The notes: generated by a model from the sequence alone, not told the origin. A stretch of 64,000 nt of DNA from Terriglobia bacterium (GCA_032252755.1 JAVUPY010000071.1:47165-111164); one strand, 5' to 3'; positions 35,902 to 45,030 are shown, counted from the stretch's first letter. Numbers and translations: made by a program.

Positions 35902-36750
35902 CTACTGCGCATCCTTGTGCATCTCCACCGTCGACCACGTCTTATCTCCGGCGTGGCAAATATTCTCCAGCGGACAATCCGCGCACTTCGGGTTCCGTGC
36001 AATGCACAGCGCACGCCCATGATGAATGATCTGGTGCGAAAAATCCGTCCACTTCGCCTGCGGAATGACCTTCATGAGGTCCTGCTCGATCCGGACGGGA
36101 TCGTTGTTCTTCGTCAGCTCCAGCCGCCGCGAGATCCGATGCACGTGCGTATCGACCACCACACCCACATTCTTCCCGAACCACGACCCAAGCACGACAT
36201 TGGCGGTTTTGCGCGCGGCCCCCGGAACCGTGAGCAGCTCTTCCATCGTCTCCGGCACCTTACCGCCAAAATCGCTGACGATCTTTTTCGCCGCCCCCAC
36301 CAGCGATTTCGACTTGTTGCGGAAGAACCCCGTCGACCGAATATCCGGCTCCAAGTCCTCCGGCTTCAGCCGCGCAAAATCCTCCACCGTCGGATACTTC
36401 GCAAACAGCACCGGCGTAACCATGTTCACCCGCGCGTCCGTACACTGCGCAGAAAGAATTGTCGCAACCAGCAATTCCCAGGCGCTGTTGTGGTGCAAGG
36501 CACACCTGACATTGGGATACGTCGCATCCAGCCGCTTGAGTATTTCGCTCATGCGCTCCGGCGCGGTCGGGTTATATCCTTTCGGGGCCTTCCCACCGGA
36601 CGCCGCCTTTTTTGGCGCACCTGCTTTTCCCGGCTTGCGCGACTGTTGGGACACCGACGTTTTCGGCATACGCGAACCGCCGCGGCTCATCTTTGCCTCT
36701 GCGTGTCGACCCGATTTTGAGGGCTGACGGGGAACAATGCCACGCACCAT
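35902..36750 (-). CDS. nth: endonuclease III
   Basis: Base-excision DNA glycosylase/AP lyase removing oxidised pyrimidines. The helix-hairpin-helix VPGAARKTANVVLG holds the catalytic Lys (about residue 181), with the Asp in VVVDTHVHRIS (about 200), and four cysteines CIARNPKCADCPLENIC (249, 256, 259, 265) bind the [4Fe-4S]. An extra N-terminus of about 60 basic, Lys/Arg/Gly-rich residues precedes the core. The start is uncertain among 36750, 36690 and a GTG at 36783; 36750 has an AGG at good distance. Confidence 0.92.
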   Translation of the reverse strand: MVRGIVPRQPSKSGRHAEAKMSRGGSRMPKTSVSQQSRKPGKAGAPKKAASGGKAPKGYNPTAPERMSEILKRLDATYPNVRCALHHNSAWELLVATILSAQCTDARVNMVTPVLFAKYPTVEDFARLKPEDLEPDIRSTGFFRNKSKSLVGAAKKIVSDFGGKVPETMEELLTVPGAARKTANVVLGSWFGKNVGVVVDTHVHRISRRLELTKNNDPVRIEQDLMKVIPQAKWTDFSHQIIHHGRALCIARNPKCADCPLENICHAGDKTWSTVEMHKDAQ

Positions 36751-36847
36751 GGCTGAAACCTCAGAGAACTGGACGTTACCCACCGTGATACTTGTCTGAG
36801 ATTACAATGTGAGGTTCAAGTCCTTCAAACCGTGAAGAGGAAGATTG

Positions 36848-37714
36848 ATGGCGAATCCGCAAGTTCCCTCCGAAAATCTGCCGCCCGAACCGCTAACGCT
36901 CGAGGGCTCCAGCGTTCTTCACTCCATGTACCGCATCCGCTGGTCGGCGTTCAAGGGTCTTCCCGCCGCCCGCAAGGGTGAAATGTTCGCCGAGTTCCAG
37001 CGCGTCTTCCAGCAGGCCGAAGCCGACGCCCAGACCGCCGTCTATTCCGTCTTCGGCCACAAGGCGGATCTCATGATCGTCCATTTCCGCCCCAGCTTCG
37101 AAGAACTCAAGGCCGCCGAACTGGCACTCGACACCCTCGCCATCCGCGAGTATCTGGAGCCCTCGCATTCTTATCTCTCTGTGGTCGAACTCGGTCTCTA
37201 CGAGTCGTCGCTGAAGCTTTACCGCCAGATGAAGTCCAACAACGTGGCGCCGAATTCGCCCGAATGGACCAGCCTTATCGAAGAGAATATGACCCGCCAG
37301 GCTGAAGCCATGAAGGTCCGACTCTTCCCGAAGATCCCCGCCGCCCGCTACATCTGCTTCTATCCCATGGATCGGCGCCGCGGAGAAGAGAAGAACTGGT
37401 ACGCGCTTCCCATCGAAAACCGCCAGAAGCAGATGGACGTGCACGGCAACAAAGGACGCCGCTGGGCCGGCAAAGTCCTGCAAATCATCTCCGGCAGCAT
37501 CGGCTTCGACGACTGGGAGTGGGCTGTCGACCTTTTCTCCAACGAGCCCGTGAATTTCAAGAAGCTGATCTACGAGATGCGTTTCGACGAGGTCAGCGCC
37601 GAGTACTCCAATTTCGGCATCTTCATGGTGGGCGTTCGCTGCGCGCTCAAAGACATCGGTTCGCTCTTCGAAGGCACCATGCCGAAATTTGACGCTGCAC
37701 CTCTAAGCCGTTAG
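36848..37714 (+). CDS. hemQ: HemQ-type coproheme decarboxylase (chlorite dismutase-like)
   Basis: Last enzyme of the coproporphyrin-dependent heme route, turning coproheme III into heme b. The C-terminal half closely follows the family: CFYPMDRRRGEEKNWYALP contains the catalytic Tyr, MDVHGNKGRRWAGKV the proximal His region, and SGSIGFDDWEWAVDLFSNE and YEMRFDEVSAEYSNFG the end motifs. At 288 aa it has about 40 extra N-terminal residues. The ATG at 36848 follows GAAGAGGAAG. Its presence suggests this organism makes heme through coproporphyrin. Confidence 0.9.
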   Translation: MANPQVPSENLPPEPLTLEGSSVLHSMYRIRWSAFKGLPAARKGEMFAEFQRVFQQAEADAQTAVYSVFGHKADLMIVHFRPSFEELKAAELALDTLAIREYLEPSHSYLSVVELGLYESSLKLYRQMKSNNVAPNSPEWTSLIEENMTRQAEAMKVRLFPKIPAARYICFYPMDRRRGEEKNWYALPIENRQKQMDVHGNKGRRWAGKVLQIISGSIGFDDWEWAVDLFSNEPVNFKKLIYEMRFDEVSAEYSNFGIFMVGVRCALKDIGSLFEGTMPKFDAAPLSR

Positions 37715-37726
37715 GCTAGCCACAAC

Positions 37727-37954
37727 ATGGCCGTGAAAGCGATTCAACTCGGGCAGGTGTGGCGTCACGACGAGAGCGGGCAAACCTATCTCGTCACCAA
37801 GCTCTACAACGAAGTTTTCACCCAGTACGCTATCCTGCGCCGCGCCGACTCCAGCGCCGCTACCACCGATACCACGCGCGTGAAAGTCACTAAGGCCGCC
37901 GACGGCGCCTCCCTCCCCGGCTACACCTTCACCCAGGAATCGGAGAGCTTCTAG
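37727..37954 (+). CDS. small conserved hypothetical protein
   Basis: 75-residue soluble protein, starting MAVKAIQLGQVWRHDESGQT, predicted as a small beta-rich domain. No motif ties it to a function. It lies 12 bases after hemQ and 9 bases before the dedA-like gene, so these three are probably one transcription unit. Confidence 0.6.
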   Translation: MAVKAIQLGQVWRHDESGQTYLVTKLYNEVFTQYAILRRADSSAATTDTTRVKVTKAADGASLPGYTFTQESESF

Positions 37955-37963
37955 CCCGCCAGC

Positions 37964-38614
37964 ATGGTCGCCAAAATCATTGAAGCGCTCGGTGCCTTCG
38001 TAATCTGGGCCATCTCCACCTCCGGCTATTTCGGCCTGGTCGCCATGATGGCCATCGAATCGGCCTGCATCCCTCTGCCGTCCGAGATCATCATGCCGTT
38101 CTCCGGCTACCTTGTGTACGCCGGACGGTTCAGTTCGCTCGCGATGGTCGCAACCCTCGGCGCCATCGGCTGCAACGTCGGTTCTGTACTCGCCTACGAA
38201 GTCGGCTATTTCGGCGGACGCCCCCTGGTCGAGCGCTGGGGCAAATACATCTGGCTTAACATGCACGACCTCGAAGTCGCAGAACGGTTCTTCGCAAAGC
38301 ACGGGAGTGTTACCGTCTTCGGCGCGCGCCTTCTTCCGGTCATCCGAACCTTCATAGCCCTACCCGCCGGCATCGGCCGCATGCCTCGTCTTCGCTTCCA
38401 CGTTTACACCTTCCTCGGCTCCTGGCCCTGGTGTTTCATGCTCGCCTACGTCGGCTTCAAACTCGGCGAACGCTGGAACACCGACCCGCGCCTCAAAATC
38501 TGGTTCCACCGCTTCGACGGCGCAATCGGAGCCGTAATCGTTCTAGGTATTCTCTGGTTTGTCTGGAATCACTGGAAGAACCGGGCAGGGAAATCAGTTC
38601 CCGGTACCGAGTAG
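37964..38614 (+). CDS. DedA family membrane protein
   Basis: 216-residue integral membrane protein of the DedA/SNARE-associated family, thought to be lipid flippases for undecaprenyl phosphate or phosphatidylethanolamine and to support membrane homeostasis. Family motifs are ESACIPLPSEIIMPFSGYLV (about residues 31-50) and FGARLLPVIRTFIALPAGIGRM (about 123-144, with the conserved Arg residues). It ends the hemQ unit. Confidence 0.88.
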   Translation: MVAKIIEALGAFVIWAISTSGYFGLVAMMAIESACIPLPSEIIMPFSGYLVYAGRFSSLAMVATLGAIGCNVGSVLAYEVGYFGGRPLVERWGKYIWLNMHDLEVAERFFAKHGSVTVFGARLLPVIRTFIALPAGIGRMPRLRFHVYTFLGSWPWCFMLAYVGFKLGERWNTDPRLKIWFHRFDGAIGAVIVLGILWFVWNHWKNRAGKSVPGTE

Positions 38615-38640
38615 CGAGTCGGCGAAATAGGCCCCACTAC

Positions 38641-39087
38641 TCATTGAGAAGATTTCGAATCGCCCTGTTTTTTCCTAAGTTCCCCGCAATTTGGGATAGT
38701 CTCTTCTTCGGTCGCTGTCCACACTGCCCACTTCCATTGCTTTGCCAGTGGCAACAGCCACGCAAACCTCTGGACTGTGACGCGGTAGTTCTTACTTGAC
38801 CCTTTATATTGAAACGTCGCGTGAGTCTCGCTCGAACTGACTTGCTCAAGCGGAACGTTGAACACATCGTGGTCAGTTGTCTTCACTTTTCGGAGGAGCA
38901 GAATCCTTTCAGCTGCTACAGACTTAGCATCCATCCTCCAGGGTTCGTGCCCTTCATTGACAAAAACTTGAAGCTGCTTGACGGCTGCTCTATCGACCTT
39001 AATCGTGTGCTTAATCGGTTTGCACGGCTGAATGGCAGGAAGAAGAGCAATGATGATAAAACCCTTCGCAAGTACAGATATCGGCAT
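38641..39087 (-). CDS. hypothetical secreted protein
   Basis: 148 aa, beginning with a hydrophobic leader (VLAKGFIIIALLPAIQPC); the Cys could be a lipidation site but the box is not canonical. The rest is a basic, beta-rich domain (QLQVFVNEGHEPW, EQVSSSETHATFQYKG). Base composition is more AT-rich than its neighbours, which may hint at a different origin. No family recognised. It lies 38 bases after the SdpI-like gene on the same strand. Confidence 0.5.
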   Translation of the reverse strand: MPISVLAKGFIIIALLPAIQPCKPIKHTIKVDRAAVKQLQVFVNEGHEPWRMDAKSVAAERILLLRKVKTTDHDVFNVPLEQVSSSETHATFQYKGSSKNYRVTVQRFAWLLPLAKQWKWAVWTATEEETIPNCGELRKKQGDSKSSQ

Positions 39088-39125
39088 GGAGCGAACCTCC
39101 AGGACAGCATCAAATGCCTTGGCAC

Positions 39126-39461
39126 TCACATCCTCTTCAACTGCATTCCCCACACGACCAGTGCCACCGCCATGCACACCAACAAGAAGAAAACACTGTA
39201 AAGCGCCCCGGTGCCGGGCTCAAAACTCTGCATGAAGACGGCACGCGCAACCAGCGCAATCACCGACGCCACAATCAACCCCACTCCGCCCTTGTAATTC
39301 GCCACATACCAGATGTCTGCATTCGACAGTGTCTTCCGCGTCCGAAAACCGTACCACCGGTTCGGTGGAACCGCCCTCAGCACCAGTGGCAGTGAAATCA
39401 GGATGTTGACGATCGGCAGCAGGATTGAGAGGAACTCCACGACCGGCGGAGCTTCGCGCAT
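39126..39461 (-). CDS. SdpI-like membrane protein
   Basis: 111 aa with three hydrophobic helices and the family signature PPNRWYGFRTRKTLSNADIW (residues 32-51) of the SdpI/YhfL group, named after the immunity protein to the SdpC toxin in Bacillus. A toxin partner is not visible nearby, so the role here is open. The ATG follows GCAAGGAGATTGC, a strong site. Confidence 0.75.
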   Translation of the reverse strand: MREAPPVVEFLSILLPIVNILISLPLVLRAVPPNRWYGFRTRKTLSNADIWYVANYKGGVGLIVASVIALVARAVFMQSFEPGTGALYSVFFLLVCMAVALVVWGMQLKRM

Positions 39462-39519
39462 GCAATCTCCTTGCGAAGATCACAACACAGTCCCGTTCCA
39501 GGCACTATTAACAACTCTG

Positions 39520-40851
39520 CTACTTCACAAACTCGTTGGGCTTGCCTTCATCCCACGGCCTGTAGTGCAGGGCAAACTCTAATCGGTCGGCAATCGGGGG
39601 ATGGCTGTAGGTCCAGAAGACATACACCGGGTTCGGGTACGGATAGTCGTAGCTCTTTTCGCCCAGTTTTTGGAACGCCATAGCCGCGTTTTGGCTGCTG
39701 TGAGGAACAAGCCCGTGCGTGACTTCGAGCCCAAAGATATCCGCCTGGTGTTCGATATGCCGGCTGAAAGCGGCCCCGATCGGCTCACCTGCAAATGAAA
39801 TCACCGACAGGATCAGCAGCAGCAGCGGCAGCGAAGCCCAATCCCCAAGCGCGCGTATCCCCCACCTGTCTCCCCAACGCTCAACACTCGCATTTACAAT
39901 CCAGAACCCTATCAGCAGCCCCGCAAACGACAACACCGCCGCAAACGCCAGGCCTTTCCAGATGTGGTCCAGCACGTAATGTCCTAACTCATGTCCGAAC
40001 ACGAACATGATCTCCGGAATCGTCATGTCGTGTTCCGTCGTGTCCCACACCACGATCCGTTTCGTGGCCCCAATCCCGGTGACGTACGCGTTGTAAACCG
40101 TCACCTTTTCGCTGGCCTTCATTTCGAACATCCGGCTCTCAGGGATATTTACCCCGGCCCGCTCAGTCACGCGATGCAATGCCGCAGCCAGTGCCGGATT
40201 CTTCGGCGCCAGCGGCTCAAACTTGTTGAAGATCGGATCCAGCACGATCGGCGAGATGAACAGGACGAACACCATGATCGGCAAACTGATCAACCAGAAA
40301 TAGAACCACCACCGCCGCGGACTCTTGCGAATAATCAGGTAAAGCAACCAGGAGACGAATGACAGAATGGCATAGCTGACCAGTTGTCCCTTGGTCCAAT
40401 CCCAAAACCACGATCCCCACCCCTGCACCGAAATCCCGTAAGCGCGACTCACATGATGGCCGTAGAGATCGAATGGCAGATTCAGCACTGCCAGCGCAAA
40501 CAGCAGCAGTGGGACATAGATATACGCCTGCGCAAACCGGAACCGCGTCGCGCGCTCCGCAATCTTCCGAAATCGCGGCCCGACGTGGAAATGCAAAAAC
40601 AGGATCAGTATCGCGAACCCATAGAAGCTTCCCGCCAGGAACATCGCCACGTCGATGTGATAAAGCGCCTCTGCCTTGGCCAATTTATCCGGCGGCAACG
40701 AATAATGGGTGATCGGAGCCTGACTCGAAGCCTGCGGCCCAGTCTCCGGCGAACCCTGCTGCCCAACCGCCGCGGTGACCGTCAACCCTACAAACAGCAC
40801 CAGCACCGCCGCCGCGAACCATCCGTAATCTCTCGTTTTTCTATTCGTCAT
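39520..40851 (-). CDS. M48 family metalloprotease, Ste24/CAAX-protease type
   Basis: 443-residue integral membrane zinc protease. The zinc-binding HELGH is in FVFGHELGHYVLDHIW (about residue 288), with the third ligand Glu likely in FEMKA... or the later EHQADIFGLEVTHG (about 372), the latter being the family position. Several N-terminal helices match Ste24. The ATG at 40851 is preferred to a TTG 21 bases upstream. It probably cleaves misfolded or lipid-modified membrane proteins (family knowledge). Confidence 0.88.
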   Translation of the reverse strand: MTNRKTRDYGWFAAAVLVLFVGLTVTAAVGQQGSPETGPQASSQAPITHYSLPPDKLAKAEALYHIDVAMFLAGSFYGFAILILFLHFHVGPRFRKIAERATRFRFAQAYIYVPLLLFALAVLNLPFDLYGHHVSRAYGISVQGWGSWFWDWTKGQLVSYAILSFVSWLLYLIIRKSPRRWWFYFWLISLPIMVFVLFISPIVLDPIFNKFEPLAPKNPALAAALHRVTERAGVNIPESRMFEMKASEKVTVYNAYVTGIGATKRIVVWDTTEHDMTIPEIMFVFGHELGHYVLDHIWKGLAFAAVLSFAGLLIGFWIVNASVERWGDRWGIRALGDWASLPLLLLILSVISFAGEPIGAAFSRHIEHQADIFGLEVTHGLVPHSSQNAAMAFQKLGEKSYDYPYPNPVYVFWTYSHPPIADRLEFALHYRPWDEGKPNEFVK

Positions 40852-40890
40852 TTCGAAATTCGCCGTTCCCAATCGTCAAAGAGAAAATCG

Positions 40891-41739
40891 TCAATCCTGC
40901 CCGATTCCCAACTCCCGAATTATCAGTTTCTCGTAAACCTTCCACGGCAGCACCCGCTTCAGCCACTTCTGCACATGCGCGTCCGGTCCCGCAAGATACC
41001 TCAAGTTCGGATTCTTCTCCTGCACGATCCGGGCAATCAGCGTCGCTACCCCTTGAGGATCTCGCTTTACAACCTTCTTCTGGACATACTCCCTGAACCG
41101 TCGTGCCCGTTCCCGGTTCGGAGAATCTCCGCTGAACGCCTTCTGTGCCACATGAACATTCGTATCCCACACGTCGGTCTTGAACGCCCCCGGTTCGACC
41201 AGCACCACGCGAATCCCCAGCGGCAGGCATTCCATTCGCAGCGACTCGCTCCATCCCTCCAGAGCCCACTTCGACGCCGAATAGCTGCTCACGCCCGCCT
41301 GTGCGCACACCCCCGACACCGAACTGATCATGATGATCTGCCCCGAATGCTGCTGTCGCATCGTCGGCAATACCGCCCGCGTGACCTGCGTATGCGCGAA
41401 GAAGTTGGTCTCCATCTGCTCGCGCAACTCACTTAACTCGACGTCCTCCGCAAACCCGCCCAGCGCAAACCCGGCGTTGTTCCCCAACACATCAATGCGC
41501 CCATAGTCGCGAACGATCCCATCAATGGTCGGCTGAATGGCATCGAAGTCGGTCACGTCAAGCTGCCGCACGTCGACATTTCGCGCAATGCCGCCTTCGG
41601 CAGCCAGCTTGTCCAGTTGCCCGCGCTTGCCGAGATTCCGCATCGTGGCCACCACGCAAAACGCATTTCGAGCCAACTCCAGCGCCGTCACCATCCCAAT
41701 GCCACCCGAACTTCCCGTAACAACCGCGACCTTTTGCAT
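40891..41739 (-). CDS. short-chain dehydrogenase/reductase
   Basis: NAD(P)-dependent oxidoreductase of 282 aa. The Rossmann motif VVTGSSGGIGMVTALELARN (about residues 5-24), the NNAGFALGG strand end, and the catalytic Ser-Tyr-Lys with YSASKWALEGWSESLRME (Tyr near 155) are present. A C-terminal extension of about 40 residues follows the core. The start is ATG 41739; the frame extends upstream through a CACCACAGAG element but that part is noncoding in character. Substrate unknown. Confidence 0.88.
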   Translation of the reverse strand: MQKVAVVTGSSGGIGMVTALELARNAFCVVATMRNLGKRGQLDKLAAEGGIARNVDVRQLDVTDFDAIQPTIDGIVRDYGRIDVLGNNAGFALGGFAEDVELSELREQMETNFFAHTQVTRAVLPTMRQQHSGQIIMISSVSGVCAQAGVSSYSASKWALEGWSESLRMECLPLGIRVVLVEPGAFKTDVWDTNVHVAQKAFSGDSPNRERARRFREYVQKKVVKRDPQGVATLIARIVQEKNPNLRYLAGPDAHVQKWLKRVLPWKVYEKLIIRELGIGQD

Positions 41740-41770
41740 AGTTCGGGGGAGTATACAGCGTCGAAAACCG

Positions 41771-41897
41771 TTCCACCACAGAGGCACAAAGCCACAGAGA
41801 AATTGAATTCTAGAATCCCAAATTTCAAGGCCTGCGCTTTTGCGGTTTTGCTTTTTGAAATGAAATCCTATGTGCCTCTGTGTCTCGGTGGTGAATC
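41771..41897. repeat. CACCACAGAG element, copy 3
   Basis: Left arm TTCCACCACAGAGGCACAAA from 41771 and inverse right arm TGCCTCTGTGTCTCGGTGGT ending about 41893 bracket a centre TTCTAGAATCCCAAATTTCA and TTTTGCGGTTTTGCTTTTTG. The right two thirds match the copy at 35770. Confidence 0.7.
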
Positions 41898-42020
41898 GGT
41901 TTCCACATTCCACTCCGAAATCTCGTCATTCACCGCTCCCCCCTAACCATTCAGGAAACAAGAGTTTGCAAAAGGTCTCTGCATGCGAAATACTGGCTTG
42001 TTTTCATCCCTCATCAGGAA

Positions 42021-43385
42021 GTGACAGTCGCAATGCCTAATGCGCAGAAGAATGCAAAGCCGGGCTCCGCAAAAACCGAGATAGCTCCGGCCAAAGGTAA
42101 GTTAGGAATCATGATTCCCGGAATGGGAGCCGTCGCGACAACCTTCGTCGCCGGCGTCGAAGCGGTGCGCAAGGGCATCGCCGCCCCCATCGGCTCTCTC
42201 ACCCAGATGGGCACCATCCGCCTCGGCAAACGTACCGAAGGCCGTTCGCCCAAGATCAAGGAATTCGTCCCCCTCGCCAATCTCAACGATCTCGTCTTCA
42301 CCGGTTGGGACATCTTCGAAGATGACATGTACTCGGCCGCGATGAAAGCCGGCGTGCTCGAGAAAGATCTGCTCAACCAGATCAAGCCATTCCTCAGCGG
42401 CATCAAGCCCCAGAAGGCAGTCTTCGACAAGAATTACGTCCGCCTCCTCGACGGCCCCAACGTCAAGAAGGGCAAGACCAAGATGGATCTCGCCGAGCAG
42501 GTTCGCGAGGATATCCGCAATTTCCGCAAGTCCAGCGGCACCGACCGCCTCGTCATGATGTGGTGCGGCTCTACTGAGAGCTTCACCAAACCCACCGAAA
42601 TCCACTCCACGGTAAAGGCCTTCGAGAAAGCCCTGGTGGCGAACGACGATAACATCGCGCCCTCTCAGATTTACGCCTACGCGGCTCTCATGGAGAAAGT
42701 CCCCTACGCCAACGGCGCACCGAACCTGACCGTCGACATCCCGGCCATGCACGAACTCTCTCGCCGCAACATGGCTCCCATCTGCGGCAAGGACTTCAAG
42801 ACCGGCCAGACCCTCATGAAGACTATTCTGGCGCCCGGCTTCAAGGCGCGCATGATCGGTCTGAACGGCTGGTTCTCCACCAACATCCTCGGCAATCGCG
42901 ACGGCGAGGTCCTCGAGGATCCCGGGTCCTTCAAGACCAAGGAAGAGTCCAAGCTGAGCGTGCTCGAGCACATCCTGCAGCCCGAGCTTTACCCCCAGCT
43001 CTACGGACACATAACGCATAAGGTTCGCATTAACTATTACCCGCCACGCGGTGATAACAAAGAGGGTTGGGATAACATCGACATCTTCGGCTGGCTCGGC
43101 TACCCCATGCAGATCAAGGTCGATTTCCTCTGCCGCGACTCCATCCTCGCCGCACCGATCGTCCTCGACCTGATCCTCCTCATGGACCTCGCCCAGCGTT
43201 CGGCTGAACTGAAGGGCATTGGCATCCAGGAGTGGCTCAGCTTCTACTTCAAGTCACCCATGACTGCCCCCGGCCTCTATCCGGAGCACGACCTTTTCAT
43301 TCAGCTCATGAAGCTGAAGAACACGCTCCGCTATCTCCAGGGCGAAGAGCTCATCACCCACCTTGGCCTGGAATACTACGACTGA
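42021..43385 (+). CDS. ino1: inositol-3-phosphate synthase
   Basis: Converts glucose 6-phosphate to 1L-myo-inositol 1-phosphate with NAD+ as a bound cofactor. The dinucleotide loop is MIPGMGAVATTFVAGVEA (about residues 31-48) and the family core includes FTGWDIFEDDMYSAAMKAGV, MMWCGSTESF, and GLNGWFSTNILGNRDGEVL. The 454-residue length suits the family. Start is GTG 42021 or ATG 42033. The inositol could feed phosphatidylinositol-type lipids or osmolytes (inference). Terminated by a hairpin at 43426. Confidence 0.93.
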   Translation: MTVAMPNAQKNAKPGSAKTEIAPAKGKLGIMIPGMGAVATTFVAGVEAVRKGIAAPIGSLTQMGTIRLGKRTEGRSPKIKEFVPLANLNDLVFTGWDIFEDDMYSAAMKAGVLEKDLLNQIKPFLSGIKPQKAVFDKNYVRLLDGPNVKKGKTKMDLAEQVREDIRNFRKSSGTDRLVMMWCGSTESFTKPTEIHSTVKAFEKALVANDDNIAPSQIYAYAALMEKVPYANGAPNLTVDIPAMHELSRRNMAPICGKDFKTGQTLMKTILAPGFKARMIGLNGWFSTNILGNRDGEVLEDPGSFKTKEESKLSVLEHILQPELYPQLYGHITHKVRINYYPPRGDNKEGWDNIDIFGWLGYPMQIKVDFLCRDSILAAPIVLDLILLMDLAQRSAELKGIGIQEWLSFYFKSPMTAPGLYPEHDLFIQLMKLKNTLRYLQGEELITHLGLEYYD

Positions 43386-43386
43386 G

Positions 43387-43501
43387 TTAATCGGGTATCG
43401 TTCAATTGGGTAATCTGGCAATCAGGGGCTTGGCATGGGCCAGGCCCTTAGTTTTTGTTTTTGATTTACCCGATTACCAGCTTTTCTGATTGCCCGATCC
43501 T
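43387..43501. repeat. inverted word repeat around the ino1 terminator
   Basis: Left words AATCGGGTATC, CAATTGGGTAATC, CTGGCAATCAG and right words TTTACCCGATTACCAG, CTGATTGCCCGATCC are inverse to one another. The terminator hairpin is at the centre. Confidence 0.55.
43426..43460 (+). terminator. rho-independent terminator after ino1
   Basis: GGGCTTGGC (43426-43434) and GCCAGGCCC (43439-43447) form a 9-base stem with one wobble pair and a 4-base loop, followed by TTAGTTTTTGTTTTT. It is enclosed by the word repeat of 43387-43501. Confidence 0.75.
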
Positions 43502-43555
43502 GAGCCGCCCGATTTTTCTTCTCCGTCCCGCGCTGTCGTATCATCCAACTTCATC

Positions 43556-43936
43556 ATGAAGCGTGCGGCTCTCTTTCTGCTGATTGTTTGGCTGGTGGCG
43601 CTGCCAGCCTTCGCAGGTACTCCGGGGATATTCCGCGGCGTAGTCGTCGACGCTCCAGCGGCATCGCGCGCCGACGGCTGGATCTTTGTAAAAGGAAAAA
43701 ACGGAATGATGCGCAAGGTTGAAATCAAAAGCGCAGTCGTTCATTACGAGGAGACTTTCCCCGCAGCCAAGCGAAAGCAGTCAGCCAAATTGTCACTGAA
43801 ACCGGGTAGCGAAGTTCGTATCACCGCCACACAGGAAAGTGATGGTGAATGGCACGCCTCCGACATTGAAATCATCGACCCCGCCTCGGAACAAGAGATC
43901 CCACCCGATCCCGATCCCAATCACCGCGTAGTCTGA
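43556..43936 (+). CDS. secreted hypothetical protein
   Basis: 126 aa with a signal peptide (MKRAALFLLIVWLVALPAFA) and a small beta-rich domain of about 70 residues (IFRGVVVDAP, VEIKSAVVHYEETFP, GSEVRITATQESDG), resembling OB-fold-like export proteins. It ends PDPDPNHRVV. Function is not recognised. The ATG at 43556 is chosen because of the signal peptide. Confidence 0.6.
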   Translation: MKRAALFLLIVWLVALPAFAGTPGIFRGVVVDAPAASRADGWIFVKGKNGMMRKVEIKSAVVHYEETFPAAKRKQSAKLSLKPGSEVRITATQESDGEWHASDIEIIDPASEQEIPPDPDPNHRVV

Positions 43937-44003
43937 ACGGCCCCAACGATTCTTTATCGCGCGGAGTGTCCCTTCCAGTGGCTCGTGCCCTGCGCTTGAC
44001 TCG

Positions 44004-44044
44004 TGCCCCACGTCTGCCGCGGTTTTTAGCAGACGTGGGCTTTT
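44004..44044. terminator. CCCACGTCTGC palindrome between convergent genes, possible terminator
   Basis: CCCACGTCTGC (44007-44017) and GCAGACGTGGG (44029-44039) with an 11-base loop and CTTTTAC after it. It belongs to the same family as the palindromes at 6601 and 59065, and can serve as a terminator for both convergent genes. Confidence 0.6.
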
Positions 44045-44054
44045 ACTGAGGGGA

Positions 44055-44789
44055 CTACTTCGTATATCCCGTCATCGCAAACACCGCATTAACATTGGCT
44101 GTCACTGTGATTTTCTCCGCCGAGAACTCTTCAGTCGGTGCTGGAGCTGCCACCCCTGCCGCCATCGCCATCATCGGTCTTGCTCTCGGAAGAGGGACGA
44201 CCTCGCTGCTCGTATCGATTGACGAGTAGATCAGCGACGCCAACTGCCGTCCAGCTGCTCGAGCCACGACCTCTGCATTCGCCCGCGCTTTCTGGAATGC
44301 ATCTTGCACTGCCTTGGCCTTCGCGGCTTCCATATTCTCCAAAGTGTAGCTGATCGACTGGTTCTCCGTGACGTCCATGTCCGCGAAGCTCGCAGCGATC
44401 GGACCGACCTTCGAGAAATCGGTCACCTTCACTGTAATGTTCGCGCTGACTCGGTACCCGACCAGCTTTCTCTTCGGGTTTTTGTAGTCGTAAACCGGTG
44501 CCACCTGGAATGACGATATCTGGGCTTCCTTGGGTTCGATTCCATTCGACCTCAGTGTCTGTCGTATCTGCTCCGCGGCTCTTTGCGCCCGCGCGTAAGC
44601 GTCCTTAAGTACCGGCTCCTGTGCGCCGATATTGAAATTGATCACCGCCGTGTCCGGCTCAGCCTCGAACTTACCGGCCGCACCCACGTAAATCGTGTCC
44701 GGCTGGAAAGTGCGCGGCATTTCCTGGGCCAAGGCTGGCAAAACCAGTAAAAGCAGAGAGAGAAGTGGAAGAATTCTCGACAATTTCAT
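44055..44789 (-). CDS. SIMPL-domain (DUF541) periplasmic protein
   Basis: 244-residue exported protein. Signal peptide MKLSRILPLLSLLLLVLPALA is followed by the SIMPL/DUF541 domain (IYVGAAGKFEAEPDTAVINF, VAPVYDYKNPKRKLVGYRVS, YSSIDTSSEVVPLPRARPMM). Such proteins form oligomeric rings in the cell envelope of uncertain role, linked to oxidative stress. The ATG at 44789 is selected for the signal peptide. Confidence 0.85.
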   Translation of the reverse strand: MKLSRILPLLSLLLLVLPALAQEMPRTFQPDTIYVGAAGKFEAEPDTAVINFNIGAQEPVLKDAYARAQRAAEQIRQTLRSNGIEPKEAQISSFQVAPVYDYKNPKRKLVGYRVSANITVKVTDFSKVGPIAASFADMDVTENQSISYTLENMEAAKAKAVQDAFQKARANAEVVARAAGRQLASLIYSSIDTSSEVVPLPRARPMMAMAAGVAAPAPTEEFSAEKITVTANVNAVFAMTGYTK

Positions 44790-45030
44790 GAGTTGACTCC
44801 CTCGGGATAGGCTAGATTTGCGGGACAACCATAAACGACTTGCAGGCAAGAAGGCCAGCGGCTATCCCGAATCGGCGGGTTGGAGACTCCTTTCGGTTAC
44901 TCCCGTGCCGCCGAATCCTGAAACGGATTACCTCCGTCACTCACTAACCGGGTTCCACTGAAACTTTAGCTTTACCTATGGCGTCAAATATTGATAGAGA
45001 GTGGTGTGAACGGTCGGGGGGAGGCCGAAC

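Noticed and set aside
36162..36210. Gly to Ala change in the endonuclease III hairpin (VPGAARKTA)
   Set aside because: Similar forms (GVARKTA) are common in bacterial endonuclease III; the catalytic Lys and Asp are intact.
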